Shown: piece after piece, positions 34,853 through 40,197 of the stretch
Numbering within the stretch: position 1 is the stretch's first letter
Layout: every line of letters begins with the position of its first letter
Assembly (NCBI GenBank): GCA_015069485.1
Contig: SVIM01000016.1
Location: forward strand, 1 to 40,197
Reading direction: 5' to 3'
Length of the DNA: 40,197 nucleotides
Source of the DNA: Clostridiales bacterium
GTDB taxonomy: Bacteria > Bacillota > Clostridia > Christensenellales > Borkfalkiaceae
Position numbers and translations under genes: made by a program
The notes under the pieces: generated by a model
Told to the model about the DNA's origin: nothing
Database searches by the model: none
The model's input: the letters and a program-made list of their open reading frames with translations, nothing else

Positions 34853-35683
34853 ATGGAAAAGGTAAAAGAAGGCGTTTACACCGCAAAGACGGTGGAAGAA
34901 GCAATAAACACAGGCTTGTTAGCGTTAGAGCTTACGCGTGAACAAGCGGAAATTGAAGTTTTAGAAGAAGGAAAAAAGGGCTTTTTTATCTTTGGCGGAA
35001 CGCCTGCAAGGGTAAAAATTTCGCAAAAGCTTTCTGACGGTGAAAGAGCAGTTAAGTTTTTAGACGGTTTATTAGAAATTTTAAATAAGCCCGCCGTATG
35101 CGAGCTTGTAAACGACGGCGAAAAGATTGAAATTGAAATTAAAACTACTAATTCCCACGCAATTATCGGTCGCCGTGGCGAAGTGTTAGACGCTATGCAA
35201 TGTATAGCAGGCGCCGTTGCAAACATTGGCAACGAGGATTATAAAAGAGTTGTGGTAGATTGCGAAAACTACCGTGAACAACGCGAAGAAACGCTTAAAA
35301 AGCTTGCTAACAACCTTGCTAAAAAGGCAGTTGAAAAGGGCAAAAAGGTTACTTTAGAGCCTATGAACCCTTACGAAAGAAGAATTATTCACTCTGCGCT
35401 TGCCGAAAATACTGAAGTTAAAACTATTTCCGACGGTAAAGAACCTAACAGATTTATCGTTATTATCCCCAACAATCTTAAGCACTACGACAAAAGGGAT
35501 AAAAACGGAAAGCGCCCCTTCGACAAAAGGGATAAATTTGAAAAGCACGGCGATAAAAAGGAAAGGGGAGAAAGAAAGGGTAACCGCCCTTCCGCGCCCC
35601 GTAGCTCTGCGCCCAAGCGTGGCAAAAAGCAAATCACCTTCGGCACTTTTTTAGGCAATAGCGGAAACAAGGCTGAAGAATAA
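34853..35683 (+). CDS. jag: Jag / KhpB RNA-binding protein
   Basis: RNA-binding regulator, usual partner of yidC. 276 residues: Jag_N domain (about 1-52, GKKGFFIFGGTPARVKI), KH domain (about 75-145, IIGRRGE at 104-110), R3H domain (about 147-210, NPYERRIIHSAL at 172-183), then a 60-residue Lys/Arg/Asp-rich tail with repeated DKRDK pieces ending GTFLGNSGNKAEE. Fifteen bases after yidC. Confidence 0.94.
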   Translation: MEKVKEGVYTAKTVEEAINTGLLALELTREQAEIEVLEEGKKGFFIFGGTPARVKISQKLSDGERAVKFLDGLLEILNKPAVCELVNDGEKIEIEIKTTNSHAIIGRRGEVLDAMQCIAGAVANIGNEDYKRVVVDCENYREQREETLKKLANNLAKKAVEKGKKVTLEPMNPYERRIIHSALAENTEVKTISDGKEPNRFIVIIPNNLKHYDKRDKNGKRPFDKRDKFEKHGDKKERGERKGNRPSAPRSSAPKRGKKQITFGTFLGNSGNKAEE

Positions 35684-35912
35684 GCTTGCGCAATTTATAA
35701 AAAGGTAAAAAATAAAAGCAGGTTATATAGCGTTTAAGGCTAATAAAAATAAACGCGCTTTTAAGGTTAAGCCTTTTATATATGCAAACGGCAAAAAACA
35801 AAAAAATTTTAATTGATACGGCAGTATATTGCAATTAACGCTATTTTAGCGCAAAAAAAATACAGGGTATTAATTAAAAAAACAATAAAATTAAGGCAAT
35901 TTTAATTGCTTA

Positions 35913-35955
35913 AGGAAGGTTTTCGGCTCAACACTTCCGTATAAAAAAACCGAGG
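35913..35955 (+). promoter_or_regulatory. preQ1 class I riboswitch
   Basis: Stem P1 GGAAG (35914-35918) with CTTCC (35934-35938), intervening loop GTTTTCGGCTCAACA, A-rich tail GTATAAAAAAACC and GAGGA, the typical aptamer plan for preQ1-I. TCGG in the loop can pair with CCGA in the tail as the pseudoknot. It precedes an intrinsic terminator and queT, so preQ1 binding should end transcription. Nothing else is seen in 35684-35912. Confidence 0.85.
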
Positions 35956-35975
35956 ATATGCAAATTATAAAAATT

Positions 35976-36008
35976 GCGGAACGGTTTAAAACGCCGTTCC
36001 GTTTTTTT
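35976..36008 (+). terminator. Riboswitch-controlled terminator
   Basis: Perfect stem CGGAACGG/CCGTTCCG followed by seven T, 25 bases before the queT ATG. It forms the expression platform of the preQ1 riboswitch. Confidence 0.9.
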
Positions 36009-36032
36009 AAGCCGATAATTTGCAAAAAAGAA

Positions 36033-36563
36033 ATGAAAAAATTATTTACCACTAAATCCTTATGTAAAACGGGCATAATGGCAGCCCTTTACGCAGTTTT
36101 AACCTGGGCGTTCGGTTCGCTTGCGTTTGGCCCCGTGCAAATTCGCCCGGCAGAAGCGTTAACGGTGTTGCCCCTGTTTTTCGCAGAAGCAGTACCTGCA
36201 CTATATATCGGGTGCATGCTTGCAAACCTGCTTTCCGGCTTTGGGCTTTACGATATATTTTTAGGCTCTCTCGCCACGCTTTTAGCCGCGCTTGCAACCT
36301 ACTTTTTTGGCAAAATAATAAAAAACCATTATTTAAAAGTAGCCGTTGGGGGAATTTTCCCCGTGCTGTTTAACGCCTTTTTAATACCTTTGGTAATTTG
36401 GCTTGCAAGTGGCGAGGCGGCGTATTGGGTAAACTTTGTATCGCTGTTAATTACGCAAAGCCTTTGGGTTTATGCGCTTGGCATACCCTTTTATTTTGCT
36501 CTTTTAGGGCTTAAAAACAGCAACAAAGTGCCGTTTTTGTTCGAAATTGGCTCAAATCAGTAA
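36033..36563 (+). CDS. queT: QueT-family preQ1/queuosine-precursor transporter
   Basis: Substrate-binding membrane component for uptake of a queuosine precursor, probably working with shared ECF energy-coupling proteins. 176 residues, about five to six membrane helices. Typical pieces: AALYAVLTWAFGSLAFGPVQIRPAEALTVLP in the first part, GCMLANLLSGFGLYDIFLGSLATLLAA, and LITQSLWVYALGIP. An in-frame ATG at 35958 is inside the riboswitch and upstream of the terminator, so the start at 36033 is used despite a weak ribosome site. Control by the preQ1 riboswitch supports the substrate. Confidence 0.93.
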   Translation: MKKLFTTKSLCKTGIMAALYAVLTWAFGSLAFGPVQIRPAEALTVLPLFFAEAVPALYIGCMLANLLSGFGLYDIFLGSLATLLAALATYFFGKIIKNHYLKVAVGGIFPVLFNAFLIPLVIWLASGEAAYWVNFVSLLITQSLWVYALGIPFYFALLGLKNSNKVPFLFEIGSNQ

Positions 36564-36599
36564 AATTATAACTATTTTTAAATATTTTTTAAAAAACAC

Positions 36600-36628
36600 T
36601 TGCATATTGGTTTTTTTTAATGTATAAT
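36600..36628 (+). promoter_or_regulatory. Sigma-A promoter of the Xre-type gene
   Basis: TTGCAT (36600-36605), 17-bp spacer, TATAAT (36623-36628), about 60 bases before the ATG. Confidence 0.75.
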
Positions 36629-36689
36629 GATTATAACCTAAAGAAATTTAGGTAATAAGGGAAAATATTTTAATTTTTATGGAGTGGTT

Positions 36690-36932
36690 ATGACTATTAC
36701 AGAAGCAGTAGCAGCAAGACTTAACGGTATTTTAAAGGAACGCGGACTTCTTAAAAAGGATTTTAAGGAATTACCCGGCGTTAAAGGACAAAGCATTTGC
36801 AATATCTTCAGAACGAAAGGTACGCCTTCCATCAGCATGACGACGCTTTATCGCGTATGCCGTGCTCTTGGCATGACTATGTCTGAATTCTTGGCAGACC
36901 CCGTATTTGATGATTGCACCATTAAAGAATAA
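36690..36932 (+). CDS. Small Xre-family helix-turn-helix protein
   Basis: 80 residues, almost all one helix-turn-helix domain: AVAARLNGILKERGLLKKDF, then GVKGQSICNIFRTKGTPSIS as turn and recognition helix, then TTLYRVCRALGMTMSEFL. Likely a DNA-binding regulator with no effector domain. ATG at 36690 follows GGAG by five bases and is preferred over the GTG two codons upstream, which overlaps that site. Has its own promoter and terminator. Target unknown. Confidence 0.85.
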   Translation: MTITEAVAARLNGILKERGLLKKDFKELPGVKGQSICNIFRTKGTPSISMTTLYRVCRALGMTMSEFLADPVFDDCTIKE

Positions 36933-36960
36933 TTTAATTATTTTTTTAAAATCGTAATTA

Positions 36961-36998
36961 AGGGAGTGTGGCTTTTTGGCTACGCTCTCTTTTTTTTG
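36961..36998 (+). terminator. Intrinsic terminator of the Xre-type gene
   Basis: 12-bp stem with G-U pairs (AGGGAGTGTGGC/GCTACGCTCTCT), six-base loop and a T8 run. Confidence 0.85.
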
Positions 36999-37209
36999 CT
37001 TAATTTTTTCGCGCAAGGGAAGTAAGCGCAATAATGCGCGCCACGAATAAAAAACAAAATATTATTAAACAAAATAAAATTCGCCCCGTATATTCGCCCC
37101 GTAAAAAAAGCGCCACAAAAAATAAAGCGCAACGGCAAAAAAACAGGGCGCGCAAAAAAGCATATTAATTTACAAAAAACCGCAAAAATTGCAGTAAAAA
37201 ACTACTCGC

Positions 37210-37231
37210 TATACGCGCGCTATCGCGTATA
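37210..37231. promoter_or_regulatory. Perfect inverted repeat, possible operator upstream of the lipoprotein gene
   Basis: TATACGCG (37210-37217) and CGCGTATA (37224-37231) separated by six bases. It lies about 175 bases before the start of the secreted protein gene. Otherwise 36999-37404 is AT-rich with no recognisable gene. Confidence 0.4.
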
Positions 37232-37407
37232 CATTATTATAGAATATATACGAAAAAATAAAAAAGTACACTTTTTACGCTAAGGGCAAAACAGTCTAAA
37301 TTATTACATATTTTTTTGCATAAAACGATTTACTTTTTTTTAAATTTGAATTAAAATTTATACAATAGCGGTTTCCCCGCAAAAAAAATTTTTTAAGGAG
37401 TTTTATG

Positions 37408-40197
37408 ATGAACAACAAGAAGTCTTTGCTAGTATCCGTGATATTAGCGTTAGTTATGGCTATGTGCTTATTCTTGTTACCCGCATGCGGCGGCACTAAG
37501 TACGCAGTTACTTGGAATATCGTTGACCAAAGCGGCGCAGCAAGCACCAACGCAACCATAACCGTAGAAGGCTACGACGCACTTCCTTCCGAAGTAGAAG
37601 AAGGAACCAAGCTTTCTTTCACCGTTGAAGGAACTAACGGTTGGGAAGTTTCTAAAGTAGAAGGAGCTCGTCTCTCCGGCGGCAAATACAACGTTACCGT
37701 TAACGAAGCAGTAACCGTTAAGGTTATTCTTAAAGAAGCAGTTTCTAGCGTTAACGTAACCACTAACCCTACCGATTTATCCTACGTTGCAGGTGAATCT
37801 TTAAATAAAGACGGTATGGTAGTAGAAGTTGCATACGCAACCGGCAGAACGGAAACCGTTACCGATTACACCATTGGCTATCAGGATGCAGAAAAATCCG
37901 CATTCAGCCTTGGCGATACTTCCTTCGTAGTAAAGGTAGGTAACAAAGAATCCGCTCCCGTAAGCTTAGCAGCAGCTGTAGAAGCTCAAATCACCCTCGA
38001 CACCGAAGGTCGCGGCACCATTAACGAATCTTGGTTAAACGCTTTAGAAGCACGTGAAGATATCAACAACTTCGCAGTTAGCGAAGACGGTATCGTAAGC
38101 TTCACTTACTTAGAATTAACCGAAGCAATCGCTCTTCCCGGCGACGACGACATTACCTTCGTAGAAGAAGGCGACTTCCACTTAAGAGCTTGGTCTGCAA
38201 ACGAAGTTGCATACTCTGCAATTACCGCAGAAAACAAAGACAGCTTAAACTTAGTTGCTTCTTGGACCGCAGTATTAATGACCCTCAACGATATGTATCT
38301 TTCCTACGAAACCGTTGACGGCGTAACCGGCCCCTACTTAGTTCTCGACGTAACTTTCGAAGCAGTAGAAAGCGCTTATATTTACCTCTATGAAGGTAAC
38401 GATAAGGTTGAATTAGAAGGCGACAGCTACTCCGCAACCGGCGCAGCAAACGAAAAGATTTTATTCGACTTAACCAAACTTGGTAACCACGAAAACGGCG
38501 CATACAACGGCAAATGGATGGACATTAAGTTCCGTGCAGACGTTGGTGGCTACATCTTCGAACAAGAATTCATTCTTGATCACGACGCACCTCTTGCAGA
38601 AGTTGGCGGTGCTGTAACCGACGGTGTAAACGCATACACCTTATTAACCTACAGAAGCGGCAATAGAGATTCTCTTAAAATCGCTTTCAAACCCTACAAC
38701 ACCACTTACGGCTTTGACGTTGAAGGAAACGAACTCGTTGTTTCCGGTCAGCTCAACCCCGCTAACACCGCAACCCACGCAGGCGCAACCGCAACCTTAA
38801 CTATGGGCGGCGCAACTGCTACCGGCACCGTTGCAGCAGACGGTTCTTGGGCTCTTAACTTCAACATTTCTGAAATCGGCGCATGTGGCGCAACTAACTT
38901 CAGCGCAATCACCTTCAGCAAGGACGGCGTTGCAGACGTTACCGGCGATTTCAACTACACCGCAGGTACTTCCGTTTACGATTACTCCGGCGGTATGTTC
39001 AGCTCTCCTAGCTACTACGCAACCGAATACGTTACCGAAGACGGCAACTGGGCTATCTACCTTGGTAACATGGGTAGCGACTGGCAAACCGCATTCTTCT
39101 CCGTAGTAGATATCGCTCACGAAATCGCTTATGAAAACGTATCCTTAGCAGTAAGTGACGCAGGCGCTCTTAACTTAGTATTCACCGGCGCTTACGGCTT
39201 CGGTTATACCGCAGATGAAGTTATCGCATCCGTTACCGAATCCTTCTACTGCGACTTACAGATGTATCCTTCTTGGCCTTACAGATGGTACAGCAACGCT
39301 GGTACTGCAGACGTTGCAGGCAACTTCGTTGTAACTGCAGCTGACGGCGTATTCACCGTAGTTTGCGACCTTTCTGTAAACAACGACGGTACTCCCACCG
39401 CATTTGAAATTGGCGACATTATTTACGGCCACTTCGGCAACTCCAGCGCTAACTTATCCGTTCCTTTCACCGCTGGTAAAGTAACCGTTGACGGCGTTGA
39501 CTACACCTTAGGTGGCGCTAACTCTAGCTGTGCTGACTGGATGAACGGCTTATCCATCATCTACGTAACTGAAGCTAGCGGCGACGAAACCCCTGGTACT
39601 GACAATCCCGGAACCGATACCCCTGGTACCGATGACCCCACTAATGAACCCGCATTTGCTTTAACCGGCGCAACTCTTGAAGTAAGAGAAGGCGTAGCTT
39701 ACTACGTTCTTACCGGTACTTATGCAGTTTACACCGCAGACCAAATCACCTTCGATTTCCAAAGAATGAACGGCTGGTCTTACATCAACGATTTACCCAC
39801 CGAAATTAACTTAAACGACGGCGAATTTGAAATCGTAGTTAACCTTTCTTCCGTAGGCGTTGAAGGCAACATGCTTGCTCACATCAACTTAAACGGTACC
39901 GTTAAGGACGTAGAATTCTCTTCCGGTGAAGAAGGCACTATCGCTGAAGTAACCGCAGGTGGCAAGGTTTATACCCTTAAGTATGAATACGCTACTACTT
40001 GGAGCCGTTGGATGCCCCTCGTAACCGTAGCAGAAGCTGAAGAAGGCGGCAACGAATTTACCGGTGATCCCGTTCGTTTTGAAGCTGAAGAAGCTGAATT
40101 AGTTTCCGCAGAAGGCGGTTCTAACCCCATCCAAATCGAAAGCAACGCAGCTTGCTCTAACGGCCAAGGCGTAGGCTATATGCAGGATGCAGGCAAC
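37408..40197 (+). CDS. Large extracellular lipoprotein with Ig-like repeats and a CBM6-like domain, cut by right edge
   Basis: At least 930 residues, still open at the window end. The N-terminus has a lipoprotein signal (MAMCLFLLPACGG; lipobox LPAC, Cys about 27), so it is anchored outside the cell. AAGGAG is seven bases before ATG 37408; another ATG three bases earlier is possible. Then come bacterial Ig-like beta-rich parts (for example DLSYVAGESLNKDGM), a Gly/Thr/Pro linker (ETPGTDNPGTDTPGTDDP) and, at the edge, FEAEEAELVSAEGGSNP, the start of a CBM6-like carbohydrate-binding module. No catalytic motif is visible in the part present. Likely a glycan-binding or degrading surface protein. 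Confidence 0.85.
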   Translation, partial: MNNKKSLLVSVILALVMAMCLFLLPACGGTKYAVTWNIVDQSGAASTNATITVEGYDALPSEVEEGTKLSFTVEGTNGWEVSKVEGARLSGGKYNVTVNEAVTVKVILKEAVSSVNVTTNPTDLSYVAGESLNKDGMVVEVAYATGRTETVTDYTIGYQDAEKSAFSLGDTSFVVKVGNKESAPVSLAAAVEAQITLDTEGRGTINESWLNALEAREDINNFAVSEDGIVSFTYLELTEAIALPGDDDITFVEEGDFHLRAWSANEVAYSAITAENKDSLNLVASWTAVLMTLNDMYLSYETVDGVTGPYLVLDVTFEAVESAYIYLYEGNDKVELEGDSYSATGAANEKILFDLTKLGNHENGAYNGKWMDIKFRADVGGYIFEQEFILDHDAPLAEVGGAVTDGVNAYTLLTYRSGNRDSLKIAFKPYNTTYGFDVEGNELVVSGQLNPANTATHAGATATLTMGGATATGTVAADGSWALNFNISEIGACGATNFSAITFSKDGVADVTGDFNYTAGTSVYDYSGGMFSSPSYYATEYVTEDGNWAIYLGNMGSDWQTAFFSVVDIAHEIAYENVSLAVSDAGALNLVFTGAYGFGYTADEVIASVTESFYCDLQMYPSWPYRWYSNAGTADVAGNFVVTAADGVFTVVCDLSVNNDGTPTAFEIGDIIYGHFGNSSANLSVPFTAGKVTVDGVDYTLGGANSSCADWMNGLSIIYVTEASGDETPGTDNPGTDTPGTDDPTNEPAFALTGATLEVREGVAYYVLTGTYAVYTADQITFDFQRMNGWSYINDLPTEINLNDGEFEIVVNLSSVGVEGNMLAHINLNGTVKDVEFSSGEEGTIAEVTAGGKVYTLKYEYATTWSRWMPLVTVAEAEEGGNEFTGDPVRFEAEEAELVSAEGGSNPIQIESNAACSNGQGVGYMQDAGN

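Noticed and set aside
35958-36032. Upstream in-frame ATG extending queT by 25 codons
   Set aside because: It begins inside the preQ1 riboswitch and runs through the terminator stem.

Overview
The window looks like the chromosomal replication-origin neighbourhood of a low-GC, spore-forming member of the Clostridia (Bacillota), probably an uncultured gut bacterium. The support is spoIIR, a sleB-ypeB pair and yyaC for sporulation and germination; parA-parB with parS sites; dnaN, rsmG and the rpmH-rnpA-yidD-yidC-jag cluster; a preQ1 riboswitch; and well-formed sigma-A promoters and intrinsic terminators. The species cannot be named from the sequence alone.

Layout. 1-9.6 kb, minus strand: carbohydrate use. 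A secreted domain-permuted GH3 enzyme runs off the left edge, then a LytTR regulator with a Glu in place of the usual phosphoacceptor Asp, then a lactose/galactose operon (GH2 beta-galactosidase, galK, galM). 9.7-12.7 kb: small hypothetical genes, an HNH nuclease gene broken by an in-frame TAA, a four-gene tRNA operon (Val, Gly, Cys, Leu) and an acidic helical protein. 12.9-16.6 kb: a very short unrecognised gene with a consensus promoter, then spoIIR, sleB and ypeB on the plus strand. 16.6-19.7 kb: two decayed genes, a parS-like site, and a DUF2156-GNAT protein with a roughly 270-residue Ser/Asn-rich insertion inside the GNAT fold. 19.9-24.0 kb, minus strand: parB, parA, ftsH.

24.1-31.4 kb is the origin zone, mostly non-coding. 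It holds a GC-richer repeat array (24.1-24.96 kb) with an inverted relative at 28.7 kb, three parS sites, five perfect DnaA boxes (25.4-25.8 kb), a 31-bp G6/T7 tandem repeat flanked by imperfect DnaA boxes (29.07-29.16 kb), two more perfect boxes ahead of dnaN, yyaC, a YpsA-like gene, two wrecked genes and rsmG. Most genes to the left run leftward and most to the right run rightward, as expected for replication leaving this zone in both directions. dnaA is absent; dnaN heads the rpmH-rnpA-yidD-yidC-jag series.

31.5-36.6 kb, plus strand: dnaN, rpmH, rnpA, yidD, an enlarged yidC, jag, and queT behind a preQ1-I riboswitch. 36.6-40.2 kb: a small Xre-type regulator and the start of a large extracellular lipoprotein with Ig-like and CBM6-like parts, cut by the right edge.

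The least explained items are the origin-flanking repeat family, the 20-codon gene at 12,956-13,018, the low-complexity insertion in the GNAT domain and the stem-loop element beside the tRNA operon.
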